Source: Ensifer sp. PDNC004 (GTDB lineage: Bacteria; Pseudomonadota; Alphaproteobacteria; Rhizobiales; Rhizobiaceae). Taken from it: a stretch of DNA of 64,000 bases. The notes below the pieces were generated by a model that was not told the DNA's origin, ran no database searches, and saw only the letters and a list, made by a program, of their open reading frames with translations. Position 1 is the first letter of the stretch, and each line of letters begins with the position of its first letter. The position numbers and the translations under genes were made by a program. Below are positions 16,530 through 24,382 of the stretch, one piece after another. The stretch spans positions 620,001-684,000 of the forward strand of contig NZ_CP070353.1 in NCBI RefSeq assembly GCF_016919405.1, read 5' to 3'.

Positions 16530-16701
16530 GGCGCTGCCCCCTGTGCCCTGCCGGGCATCTCCCGCACGAGGGGAGATCGGGTGTAGCGCTGTCCTGCTCA
16601 TCAGGGGGCCGAAGCTGAGCCCTCCGTTGAAGCGATAAGCTTGTCGCGGGTCGATCGCCTTTTGGGGGAGATGGCCGGCAGGCCAAAGGGGGTGCTGCGC
16701 C
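16530..16701. repeat. MITE-like element with inverted ends inside the VLCFA operon
   Basis: The left end (16530 to about 16565) and the reverse complement of the right end (16664-16701) share GGCGC-GC, CCTGCCGG and CATCTCCC in the same order. This makes imperfect terminal inverted repeats of about 36 bp around some 100 bp with no ORF. A small internal hairpin (16557-16563 with 16571-16577) lies in the left arm. It resembles the many short palindromic elements of Rhizobiaceae genomes. It separates fabF1XL from adh2XL by 272 bp in an otherwise tightly packed operon. Confidence 0.6.
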
Positions 16702-16777
16702 ACTCTCCCAAAGTGTATATATGCCAGTCAGCACGGCCCAGCCGCTCGACTATGTAAAGAGATCTAAAGGAAGAACC

Positions 16778-17806
16778 ATGCGCGCCCTGCAATTGCTCGA
16801 TGACCGCAAGCTCGAAATCACCGACATTCCGGAACCGGAAGCACCCGGCCCGGGCGAGGTGACGCTGCGCGTCAAGGCGGTTGCGCTCAACCACATCGAC
16901 GTCTGGGGCTGGCGCGGCATGGCGTTCGCCAAGCGCAAGATGCCGCTCGTCATCGGTGCGGAAGCCTCCGGCGTCGTCGATCAGATCGGCCCGGGCGTTT
17001 CCAGCGTGCTTCCGGGCCAGCTCGTCTCGGTCTACGGTGCACGCACCTGCGGCCTCTGCCGTCCGTGCAAGGAAGGCCGCGACAACCTCTGCGAACATGT
17101 CGGCGGCGTTCACGGCTTCCACCTCGACGGCTTTGCGCAGGAAAAGATCAACCTGCCGGCGCGCCTGCTGGTACCGGCCCCTCCGGGCGTCGATGCGGTT
17201 GCTGCCGCCCTTGCTCCGGTGACCTTCGGTACCGTCGAGCACATGCTGTTCGACAACGCCAAGCTGGAGCCCGGTGAAACCATCCTCGTGCATGCCGGCG
17301 GCTCCGGCATCGGCTCGGCGGCGATCCAGCTTGCCAAGAAGATCGGCTGCACCGTGATCACCACCGTTGGCTCCGACGACAAGATCGAGAAGGCCAAGGC
17401 GCTTGGCGCCGATCACGTCATCAACTACCGCACCGACCGGTTTGAAGGCGTCGTGCGCAAGCTCACCAAGAAGAAGGGCGTCGACGTCGTGTTCGAACAC
17501 GTCGGCAAGGACACCTGGGCCGGCTCCATGCTCTGCATGAAGCGCGGCGGACGTCTCGTTACCTGCGGCTCCACCTCGGGCGTCTCCACCGACATGAACC
17601 TGATGATGCTCTTCCAGCAGCAGCTCAAGCTGCTCGGCTCGTTCGGCTGCCGCATGGAGAACATGGCGAACGCCATGCAGAAGATGGCGCGCGGTCTCGT
17701 GCATCCGGTCATCGACACTGAAATCACCCTCGACCAGATCGACCGGGCACTGGAGCGCATGGAGTCGCGCCAGATCTTCGGCAAGATCATCCTGAAGATG
17801 GATTGA
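16778..17806 (+). CDS. adh2XL: Zinc-type alcohol dehydrogenase/enoyl reductase-like (VLCFA operon)
   Basis: A 342-residue medium-chain dehydrogenase/reductase. The N-terminal GroES-like domain has the zinc lobe CGLCRPCKEGRDNLC and the conserved NHIDVWGWRG. The Rossmann domain has HAGGSGIGSAAIQLAKKIG for NAD(P)H. In this operon it probably serves as the reductase of the C28 elongation cycle, or it may oxidise a hydroxyacyl intermediate; the exact step is inferred from operon position. The ATG at 16778 has AAAGGAAGAACC before it. The longer ORF from 16721 is not favoured. It is six bases from lpxXL. Confidence 0.92.
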   Translation: MRALQLLDDRKLEITDIPEPEAPGPGEVTLRVKAVALNHIDVWGWRGMAFAKRKMPLVIGAEASGVVDQIGPGVSSVLPGQLVSVYGARTCGLCRPCKEGRDNLCEHVGGVHGFHLDGFAQEKINLPARLLVPAPPGVDAVAAALAPVTFGTVEHMLFDNAKLEPGETILVHAGGSGIGSAAIQLAKKIGCTVITTVGSDDKIEKAKALGADHVINYRTDRFEGVVRKLTKKKGVDVVFEHVGKDTWAGSMLCMKRGGRLVTCGSTSGVSTDMNLMMLFQQQLKLLGSFGCRMENMANAMQKMARGLVHPVIDTEITLDQIDRALERMESRQIFGKIILKMD

Positions 17807-17812
17807 TCGACT

Positions 17813-18748
17813 GTGCGCATGGTGATCACACGGCTGGTGCTGGCGGCGGATCGTTTCCGCCAATGGCTGATTGCGCAGTTCGTGTTTCTGCTTCTGACGA
17901 TCCTGAAGATGTTTCCCGCCGACGGCGCGATCAGCTTCATGGATCGCGCCCTGCGATTCATCGGCCCGAAGACCAGCCGTCAGAAGCTGACGCTGACCAA
18001 CCTGCGCAACGCATTCCCGGAAAAGAGCGAAGCGGAGATCAATGAGATCGCGCTCGAAAGCTGGGGCAACATGGGTCGCATGGCGGCCGAATACGTGTTC
18101 CTCGACCGGCTCTTCGATTTCGATCCGGAGCGCACGACGCCGGGGCGGGTCGAGGTCTCGGGCATTCCCTTGTTCCTCGAGCTTCGCGACAATCCGCGCC
18201 CCTTCATCGTCTTTACCGCGCACAGCGGCAATTTCGAGATGCTGCCGGTCGCCGGATCCGCCTTCGGGCTCGACGTGACCGTGCTCTTCCGTCCGCCGAA
18301 CAATCCTTACGTGGCAGAGAAGGTCTTCAACTTCCGCGCGGAACGCATGGGCAAGCTCGTGCCGTCGCATGCGGGCTCGTCCTTTGCGCTCGCCCGCCAG
18401 CTGGAGCGCGGCCAGGGCGTCGGCGTCCTCGTCGACCAGAAGTTCCGCAAGGGGCTGAAGACCAAGTTCTTCGGCCAGGACGTGCAGACCAACCCGCTGC
18501 TCGCCAAGCTCGTGCGCCAGTTCAACTGCGAGGTCTATCCGGCCCGCTGCATCCGCTTGCCGGGTGGCCGTTTCCGCCTGGAAATCGAACCGGCGATCGC
18601 CATTCCCCGCAAGGCCGACGGCAGCGTCGACGTCACCGCCACGGCGCAGGTGCTGAACGACAAGGTGGAGAGCTGGGTGAGGGAATATCCGGGCCAATGG
18701 CTCTGGTATCACGACCGCTGGCACATCAAGCGTTACCTGAAAGACTGA
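17813..18748 (+). CDS. lpxXL: Lipid A very-long-chain fatty acid acyltransferase LpxXL
   Basis: A 311-residue member of the LpxL/HtrB lysophospholipid acyltransferase-like family. It has an N-terminal membrane segment (residues about 20-38) and the acyltransferase motif TAHSGNFEMLPVAG, with the His-x4-Glu pair. It also has VLFRPPNNPYV and VGVLVDQKFRKGLKTKFFG, and ends with the WLWYHDRWH signature of late lipid A acyltransferases. It moves the C28 acyl group from AcpXL to lipid A. The start is GTG at 17813; an in-frame ATG at 17819 is possible. It is the last operon gene and is followed by a strong terminator. Confidence 0.95.
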   Translation: MRMVITRLVLAADRFRQWLIAQFVFLLLTILKMFPADGAISFMDRALRFIGPKTSRQKLTLTNLRNAFPEKSEAEINEIALESWGNMGRMAAEYVFLDRLFDFDPERTTPGRVEVSGIPLFLELRDNPRPFIVFTAHSGNFEMLPVAGSAFGLDVTVLFRPPNNPYVAEKVFNFRAERMGKLVPSHAGSSFALARQLERGQGVGVLVDQKFRKGLKTKFFGQDVQTNPLLAKLVRQFNCEVYPARCIRLPGGRFRLEIEPAIAIPRKADGSVDVTATAQVLNDKVESWVREYPGQWLWYHDRWHIKRYLKD

Positions 18749-18810
18749 TTCTCTTTCGCATCTGAACAGCGCCTGATTGCGCCTAGCGCAAGCAGGCTTG
18801 ACGTTACTGC

Positions 18811-18843
18811 AAGCCCGGCACCCTTGTGTCGGGCTTTGCGTTT
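18811..18843 (+). terminator. Rho-independent terminator of the acpXL-lpxXL operon
   Basis: An 11-bp stem AAGCCCGGCAC / GTGTCGGGCTT (one G-T pair), loop CCTT, then TTTGCGTTTT. It lies 63 bases after the lpxXL stop. Confidence 0.85.
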
Positions 18844-19118
18844 TGCCAGCTACGCGGGGACATCAGCGCCGATCCTCCCTCGAAAACGTGCGTAAGCGTT
18901 AAGTTTTTCTTTCTGCTGTTGAACGCTATCGCAATGAGTGTAAACTTATGCCTGTCGCGTGAGAAAATGCCTGCAAGCGCTTTGGATGACCCGAGCGGTA
19001 CGGTTTTACGCGAAAGGGGTGGGGGAAACGTCAAGAACCAGATCAGTGTCCTGAGCATCTACGCCTGTTTTGTAAGTGCATCGAAGCGGCTTTGCCGTGG
19101 GGGAATTGGGGTTTCGAA
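18844..19118. other. Intergenic region before the PAS protein
   Basis: Together with the terminator this completes a 370-bp gene-free stretch. It should hold the promoter of the PAS gene. I see no FNR box, dyad or ORF worth calling. Confidence 0.4.
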
Positions 19119-19829
19119 TTGAACGCACTGATTGAGCTGTTCTGGTTCAAGTATTCGCAGCTGCAGTATGCCGTACGTACGGCAGACGAGCATTTGATCG
19201 GGATTCTGGATCGCGAATTGGATCCGATCTTGAGGTCAGTCTACGACGAGAAGGCGGTGAGCGTCGAAGACGCCCGGCTTCAGTTCCAGTTCTTGATCGA
19301 CATTCTGCGCGTCGAAGCCGACGACATTTCCTGCGTGCTGCGCCATTCGCAGTTGCTGCAATCGCTGATCAACCGCTATTTCGCCGCGACCGGCGCGGAG
19401 AACCTTGCCGACCTGCAGCTGGAGCGCCTGCCGGCGCAACCGAACAAGGGCAGGGCGGACGAAGGATTGCTCAACGAGGCCATCCTCGACAGCTTCCCGG
19501 ACCGGTTGGCGGTGATCACGCCCGACTACCGCTATCTCTACACCAATCCACGCAATGCCGAGCATCTGGAAAGCCGCCCGATGGACCTGATCGGCCGGCA
19601 TATCGTCGAGTTCATCGGCATCCAGCGGTTCGAGCTGCGGGTGAAATCCTATCTCGACCGGTGTTTCGCCGGCGAGGTGGTGGACTACACCTTCGCCAAG
19701 ACGGTCGATGCGCGCACGGTCGTCGTGCGCTGCCGGCTGACGCCGTGCATGTCGAGCACAGGCAAGCTGATCGGCGCCATCCTGGTGATCCAGGAACATG
19801 CCGACCGCCGCCGCGCGATCGCGGCCTGA
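19119..19829 (+). CDS. PAS-domain sensory protein without output domain
   Basis: A 236-residue soluble protein. The N-terminal half is helical and of unknown fold (residues 1-115, starting NALIELFWFKYSQLQYAVRTADE). The C-terminal half is a PAS domain (about 125-230: ILDSFPDRLAVITPDYRYLYTN, then GRHIVEFIG, then TPCMSSTGKLIGAILVIQEH). No kinase, GGDEF, EAL or helix-turn-helix follows, so it probably modulates a partner. I chose TTG at 19119, with GGGG eight bases upstream; the frame stays open to a TTG at 19092. It lies just before the hemerythrin/cbb3 region, but no FNR box precedes it. The signal it senses is unknown. Confidence 0.75.
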   Translation: MNALIELFWFKYSQLQYAVRTADEHLIGILDRELDPILRSVYDEKAVSVEDARLQFQFLIDILRVEADDISCVLRHSQLLQSLINRYFAATGAENLADLQLERLPAQPNKGRADEGLLNEAILDSFPDRLAVITPDYRYLYTNPRNAEHLESRPMDLIGRHIVEFIGIQRFELRVKSYLDRCFAGEVVDYTFAKTVDARTVVVRCRLTPCMSSTGKLIGAILVIQEHADRRRAIAA

Positions 19830-19931
19830 AGCGCCGGTTCCGGCGATACCCGAAAATGCAGAAGGGGATGCGCGGCCGGATAACGGCCACGATACGTGTC
19901 CGCATTGCGTCGCGCTGCTCGGGCGGCCGGT

Positions 19932-20432
19932 CTATCCGACCGGCGCGGTAATGCTGCGCAGACATTCCTGCTCGAAGCCGACGTGCCGCCTGAGGCTGGT
20001 GAAGAAGCCGCGCAGCATGTAGCCGGCGGTCTCGGCATTGACCGTCTCGTCGGCGGCGCCGAGGCGCTCCAGCATTTCGGTCAGTTCCTCGGCGAAGCAC
20101 TCGTCCTCGCAATGCTCGTATTTCAGCCGCTCCAGTGTCGCGCCGAGCGTCGGGTCCGAGCGGTAGGTGCGCTCGATCCAGGGGAAGACCAGGTTTTCTT
20201 CGCCCGAATGCATCTCGCGGATCAGCGGCTCCAGCACCTTGGCGGCATAGACGCATTTCTGCCGGTCGATGTCGGCCGGCAGGCTGTCGGCGATTTCCTC
20301 CAGGCAATTGCAGAGCGCCAGCTGCTCCTCGTGGGCGCGGGCAAGCCAGGCAAACGGCTCGGCCACGGGTTCCCGCCGGGGGGCTGGGTCCAGTCGGCTG
20401 CGGATTCGTCCGTCTTCAAAAGTCTTTTTCAT
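19932..20432 (-). CDS. Hemerythrin-like (HHE) di-iron protein
   Basis: A 166-residue protein with an HHE four-helix bundle. Likely iron ligands in order are WLARAHEEQL, EMHSGEENLVFPW, KYEHCEDECFAEEL and SLRRHVGFEQECL. Such proteins bind O2 or NO, or sense iron and oxygen. The start at 20432 (MKKTFEDG) fits the shared FNR box centred at 20511.5, which would start transcription near 20470; the longer ORF to 20543 would cross the box. It is divergent from fixNOQP and shares that operator, suggesting induction at low oxygen and a role in O2 or NO handling near the cbb3 oxidase. The function is inferred. Confidence 0.82.
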   Translation of the reverse strand: MKKTFEDGRIRSRLDPAPRREPVAEPFAWLARAHEEQLALCNCLEEIADSLPADIDRQKCVYAAKVLEPLIREMHSGEENLVFPWIERTYRSDPTLGATLERLKYEHCEDECFAEELTEMLERLGAADETVNAETAGYMLRGFFTSLRRHVGFEQECLRSITAPVG

Positions 20433-20504
20433 CGGCTTCAGACGCCAACTCCCACGGCGCTCCCTATTGTTTGCCGAGGATGATCCAAACGAGGTGGCAA
20501 AGCC

Positions 20505-20518
20505 TTGATCTGAATCAA
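20505..20518. promoter_or_regulatory. FnrN/FixK box shared by fixNOQP and the hemerythrin gene
   Basis: TTGATCTGAATCAA is a perfect TTGAT-N4-ATCAA box inside the longer palindrome CCTTGATCTGAATCAAGG. Class II spacing puts transcription starts near 20553 (plus strand, 67 nt before fixN) and near 20470 (minus strand, 38 nt before the hemerythrin ATG). One operator could serve both directions. Confidence 0.85.
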
Positions 20519-20619
20519 GGCCGGCTTGCCCCGATTCTGACACTTTCCGGCAAGCTGCGGTGACACCCCTCGTTTCGGGGTGTCATTGCGTGCGTTCGGA
20601 CCAAGTTGGGGACCCAACC

Positions 20620-22248
20620 ATGAAATACACATTCGAGATGATCCTGCTCGGGGTCGGTGCATTCCTGGCGCTCGTCGGCGCCGGGCTTGCCCAGGACCGG
20701 CACTTCGAAGCCCATATGTGGGTGCTGTTCTTCACGCTTCTTGCCGGCACCATCCTTTTGATGCGCCGCATCGAGTTCAGCCCGGCTTCGGCGGGCAGGG
20801 CGTCACCGCCGCCACCCCAGTCGGAGTATTTCGACGAGGTGGTCAAATACGGCGTGATCGCCACCGTCTTTTGGGGCGTCGTCGGATTTCTCGTCGGCGT
20901 TGTGGTTGCGCTCCAGCTTGCCTTCCCGGACCTCAACATCGAGCCCTGGTTCAACTTCGGCCGCATGCGGCCGCTGCACACCTCGGCGGTCATCTTCGCC
21001 TTCGGCGGCAACGCGCTGATCGCAACGTCGTTCTACATCGTCCAGCGCACCAGCCGCGCGCGCCTCTTCGGCGGCAATCTCGGTTGGTTCGTGTTCTGGG
21101 GCTACCAGCTCTTCATCATCATGGCCGCAACCGGCTACTTGCTGGGGATCACCCAGTCGAAGGAATATGCGGAGCCGGAATGGTATGTGGACCTGTGGCT
21201 GACGATCGTCTGGGTCGCCTATCTCGCCGTCTTCCTCGGCACGCTTCTGACCCGCAAGGAGCCGCATATCTATGTGGCCAACTGGTTCTACCTCGCATTC
21301 ATCGTCACGATCGCGATGCTGCACATCGTCAACAACCTGGCGGTTCCGGTTTCCTTCCTCGGTTCCAAGAGCTATTCGGCCTTTGCCGGGGTGCAGGACG
21401 CGCTGACGCAATGGTGGTACGGGCATAACGCCGTCGGCTTCTTCCTGACGGCCGGCTTCCTCGGCATGATGTATTACTTCATCCCGAAGCAGGCGAACCG
21501 TCCTGTTTACTCCTACCGTCTGTCGATCATCCACTTCTGGTCGCTGATCTTCATGTACATCTGGGCGGGTCCTCACCACCTGCACTACACCGCGCTGCCG
21601 GATTGGGCGCAGACGCTCGGCATGGTGTTCTCGGTCATGCTCTGGATGCCCTCCTGGGGCGGCATGATCAACGGCCTGATGACGCTTTCGGGCGCCTGGG
21701 ACAAGATCCGCACCGACCCGATCATCCGCATGATGGTCATGGCCGTTGCCTTCTACGGCATGGCGACCTTCGAAGGCCCGATGATGTCGATCAAGACGGT
21801 CAACTCGCTCAGCCACTACACCGACTGGACCATCGGCCACGTGCATTCGGGCGCGCTCGGCTGGAACGGCCTCATCACCTTCGGCGCGATCTACTATCTC
21901 GTTCCGAAGCTGTGGAACCGCGAGCGCCTCTACAGCGTGCGCATGGTCAACTGGCACTTCTGGCTCGCCACCCTCGGCATCGTCGTCTACGCGGCGGTCA
22001 TGTGGGTTGCCGGCATCCAGCAGGGCCTGATGTGGCGCGAATACGATGACCAGGGCTTCCTCGTCTATTCCTTCGCGGAATCGGTCGCGGCCATGGTTCC
22101 CTACTACGTGCTGCGTGCCCTTGGCGGCGCACTCTTCCTCGCCGGAGCTCTGCTCATGGCCTTCAACGTAACCATGACCATCCTTGGCCGCGTGCGCGAT
22201 GAAGCTCCGATCTTCGGTGCGACGCCCGCGCTCAAGGCTGCGGAATAG
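20620..22248 (+). CDS. fixN: Cytochrome cbb3 oxidase subunit I (CcoN/FixN)
   Basis: The catalytic, haem-copper subunit of the high-affinity cbb3-type terminal oxidase, 542 residues with about 12-14 membrane segments. It carries the His ligands of the low-spin and high-spin haems and CuB in motifs such as [50 protein letters not shown] and [16 protein letters not shown]. The ATG at 20620 has GGGGA upstream; the ORF from 20560 adds a polar non-homologous leader. First gene of fixNOQP, driven by the FNR box at 20505. It reduces O2 at the micro-oxic levels found in nodules or low-oxygen soil. Confidence 0.97.
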   Translation: MKYTFEMILLGVGAFLALVGAGLAQDRHFEAHMWVLFFTLLAGTILLMRRIEFSPASAGRASPPPPQSEYFDEVVKYGVIATVFWGVVGFLVGVVVALQLAFPDLNIEPWFNFGRMRPLHTSAVIFAFGGNALIATSFYIVQRTSRARLFGGNLGWFVFWGYQLFIIMAATGYLLGITQSKEYAEPEWYVDLWLTIVWVAYLAVFLGTLLTRKEPHIYVANWFYLAFIVTIAMLHIVNNLAVPVSFLGSKSYSAFAGVQDALTQWWYGHNAVGFFLTAGFLGMMYYFIPKQANRPVYSYRLSIIHFWSLIFMYIWAGPHHLHYTALPDWAQTLGMVFSVMLWMPSWGGMINGLMTLSGAWDKIRTDPIIRMMVMAVAFYGMATFEGPMMSIKTVNSLSHYTDWTIGHVHSGALGWNGLITFGAIYYLVPKLWNRERLYSVRMVNWHFWLATLGIVVYAAVMWVAGIQQGLMWREYDDQGFLVYSFAESVAAMVPYYVLRALGGALFLAGALLMAFNVTMTILGRVRDEAPIFGATPALKAAE

Positions 22249-22261
22249 GAGGGCATAGAGA

Positions 22262-22993
22262 ATGTCCATTCTCGACAAACACGCGACGCTCGAACGCAAC
22301 GCGACCCTGCTGCTCGTCGGCTCGCTGCTCGTCGTCTCCGTCGGCGGCATCGTGGAAATCGCGCCGCTGTTCTATCTCGAAAACACCATCGAGAAGGTGG
22401 AGGGCATGCGGCCCTATTCGCCGCTGGAGCTCGCCGGCCGCGACATCTACGTGCGTGAAGGCTGCTACGTCTGTCACAGCCAGATGATCCGCCCGTTCCG
22501 CGACGAAGTGGAGCGCTACGGCCACTACTCGCTGGCGGCGGAATCCATGTACGACCATCCGTTCCAGTGGGGCTCCAAGCGCACCGGGCCGGACCTGGCG
22601 CGCGTCGGCGACCGCTACTCCAACGAGTGGCACGTGCAGCACATGATCGAGCCGCGCTCGGTGGTGCCGGAATCTGTCATGCCGAGCTACGCCTTCCTCA
22701 AGGCGACCCCGCTCGACGTGAACAACATCGCCGCCAACCTGAAAGCGAACAAGGCGGTCGGCGTTCCCTATACGGACGAGATGATCGACAACGCGCTTGC
22801 CGACATCAAGGCGCAGGCCGATCCGAACGCCGACACCACAGGCGTCGAGGGGCGCTATCCGAAGGCCAAGCTCGGCGACTTCGACGGCGATCCGCAGAAG
22901 CTGACGGAGATGGACGCGCTCATCGCCTATCTGCAGATGCTCGGCACGCTGGTCGACTTCTCTACCTACGACGACACCACCGGTTATCGCTAA
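22262..22993 (+). CDS. fixO: Cytochrome cbb3 oxidase subunit II, monohaem cytochrome c (CcoO/FixO)
   Basis: A 243-residue membrane-anchored cytochrome c. An N-terminal hydrophobic segment (residues about 15-35) is followed by the haem c site [12 protein letters not shown]; the Met ligand is probably in the later [11 protein letters not shown]. It passes electrons to FixN. It begins 13 bases after the fixN stop with GGAGGG upstream and is 12 bases before fixQ. Confidence 0.97.
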   Translation: MSILDKHATLERNATLLLVGSLLVVSVGGIVEIAPLFYLENTIEKVEGMRPYSPLELAGRDIYVREGCYVCHSQMIRPFRDEVERYGHYSLAAESMYDHPFQWGSKRTGPDLARVGDRYSNEWHVQHMIEPRSVVPESVMPSYAFLKATPLDVNNIAANLKANKAVGVPYTDEMIDNALADIKAQADPNADTTGVEGRYPKAKLGDFDGDPQKLTEMDALIAYLQMLGTLVDFSTYDDTTGYR

Positions 22994-23005
22994 GGAGATC
23001 AGCAC

Positions 23006-23158
23006 ATGGAAACCTACACGGCCATGCGCCAGTTCGCCGATAGCTGGGCGCTCCTTGCGATGACGCTCTTCTTCCTCGGCGTCGTTGCCTTCATCTTCCG
23101 GCCCGGCGCCAAGAAGGCCGCCGATGATGCCGCAGCCATCCCCCTGAAGGAGGATTAA
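23006..23158 (+). CDS. fixQ: Cytochrome cbb3 oxidase small subunit (CcoQ/FixQ)
   Basis: A 50-residue protein: METYTAMRQFADSW, one membrane helix (LLAMTLFFLGVVAFIFRPG), and a short charged tail ending LKED. Composition, length and position between fixO and fixP identify it as CcoQ, which stabilises the oxidase complex. The ATG at 23006 has TAAGGAGATCAGCAC before it, and the stop is five bases from fixP. Confidence 0.95.
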   Translation: METYTAMRQFADSWALLAMTLFFLGVVAFIFRPGAKKAADDAAAIPLKED

Positions 23159-23162
23159 TAGA

Positions 23163-24026
23163 ATGGCGGACAAACACGTCGACGAAATCAGCGGCGTCGA
23201 GACCACCGGCCACGAATGGGACGGTATCCGCGAGCTCAACAACCCGATGCCGCGCTGGTGGGTCTATACCTTCTACGCGACCATCGTATGGGCTGTCGGC
23301 TACATGATCGTCTATCCGGCCGTGCCGCTCCTGACCGACGCCACCAAGGGCGTGCTTGGCTATTCGAGCCGCGCCGAGGTGAGCGCCGAACTTGCGAGCG
23401 CCAAGGCGGCGCAGGCCGGCAACCTCGAGAAGATCGCCTCAAGCTCGCTTGCCGACATCATGGCCGATCCGCAGCTGCAGCACTTTGCCGTATCCGGCGG
23501 TGCCTCGGCCTTCAAGGTCAACTGTGCCCAGTGCCACGGCTCGGGTGCGGCCGGTTCTGCCGGATTCCCGAACCTGAACGACGACGACTGGCTCTGGGGT
23601 GGAAAGCCCGAAGAGATCTACCAGACGATCGCCCACGGCATCCGCTACAACGGCGACGACGAGACCCGCGTCTCGGAGATGCCGTCCTTCGCGGAAATCC
23701 TCAAGCCGGAGGAGATCAAACAGACGGCAGCCTATGTCGTCAGCCTCACCGGCACGCCGTCGGATGCATCCATGGTGGAGCCGGGCAAGGCGCTGTTCGA
23801 GACCAACTGCGCCTCCTGCCACGGTGCCGACGCCAAGGGCAACCGCGAGTTCGGCGCGCCCAACCTTGCCGATGCGCTGTGGCTGAACGGCTCGAGCGAG
23901 CAGGCGATCGTCGCCCAGATGAAGGCGCCCAAGCACGGCGTCATGCCTGCCTGGCTGCCGCGCCTCGGCGACACCACGGTCAAGCAGCTCGCCATCTTCG
24001 TGCATTCGCTGGGTGGCGGCGAGTAA
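23163..24026 (+). CDS. fixP: Cytochrome cbb3 oxidase subunit III, dihaem cytochrome c (CcoP/FixP)
   Basis: A 287-residue dihaem cytochrome c. The N-terminus (DEISGVETTGHEWDGIRELNNPMPRWW) and single helix (YTFYATIVWAVGYMIVYPAVP) are typical of CcoP. Haem c sites are CAQCHG (about residue 122) and CASCHG (about residue 219), with candidate Met ligands in VSEMPSFAE and HGVMPAW. It receives electrons from cytochrome bc1 via soluble or membrane cytochrome c. Last gene of fixNOQP. Confidence 0.97.
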   Translation: MADKHVDEISGVETTGHEWDGIRELNNPMPRWWVYTFYATIVWAVGYMIVYPAVPLLTDATKGVLGYSSRAEVSAELASAKAAQAGNLEKIASSSLADIMADPQLQHFAVSGGASAFKVNCAQCHGSGAAGSAGFPNLNDDDWLWGGKPEEIYQTIAHGIRYNGDDETRVSEMPSFAEILKPEEIKQTAAYVVSLTGTPSDASMVEPGKALFETNCASCHGADAKGNREFGAPNLADALWLNGSSEQAIVAQMKAPKHGVMPAWLPRLGDTTVKQLAIFVHSLGGGE

Positions 24027-24102
24027 GGCCCGCGACGTCTCGTGACTGAGGGCTGGGGCTGGCTCTCATTCACGCGGTGAGGGTTTGCCCTCGTCCGCGC
24101 GG

Positions 24103-24276
24103 TGAGGTTGCCACTCATCCGCCTGCCGGCACCTTCTCTGCGGCATGCGGTGAGAAGGACGCAGATTGCGCCGGTCTCGGCCAGACCGAAATGCCTTTGC
24201 TTTGCGGAGGCAGTGCGCCCAGCGTCTCTCTCCCCGCCTGGCGGCGAGAGAAGTCCGGCAGGACCGTGAGGGGCAG
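24103..24276. repeat. MITE-like palindromic element downstream of fixP
   Basis: Between fixP and the MFS gene the left side (TTGCC-ACTCATCC-CCTGCCGG-ACCTTCTC) is echoed as an imperfect inverted copy on the right (GAGAGAAG-CCGGCAGG-GTGAGGGGCA). A smaller hairpin, CCTTCTC 24132-24138 with GAGAAGG 24152-24158, lies in the left arm. It is related to the segment at 10473 and in design to the element at 16530. The 356-bp gap holds no supported ORF. Confidence 0.5.
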
Positions 24277-24296
24277 CTCTCATCCATCCATCGAGC

Positions 24297-24326
24297 AGGC
24301 CGCGCCAACGGGCGCGGCCTTTTTTG
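24297..24326 (+). terminator. Rho-independent terminator downstream of fixNOQP
   Basis: A perfect 10-bp stem AGGCCGCGCC / GGCGCGGCCT with loop AACG, followed by six further T. The T-run is on the plus strand, so it ends fixNOQP transcripts about 270 bases after the fixP stop, beyond the repeat element. Confidence 0.85.
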
Positions 24327-24382
24327 TTTGGAGACGTTTCGTCATTGACGGGAGATCGCAACGAAATGGCCGAGCTGTCCTC

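Noticed and set aside
16601..18724. 707-residue minus-strand ORF
   Set aside because: It is the antisense shadow of adh2XL and lpxXL, with no recognisable motif; high GC leaves long open frames opposite real genes.
20803..22350. 515-residue minus-strand ORF opposite fixN
   Set aside because: Antisense of a certain gene; composition is His/Arg/Glu-rich frame noise.
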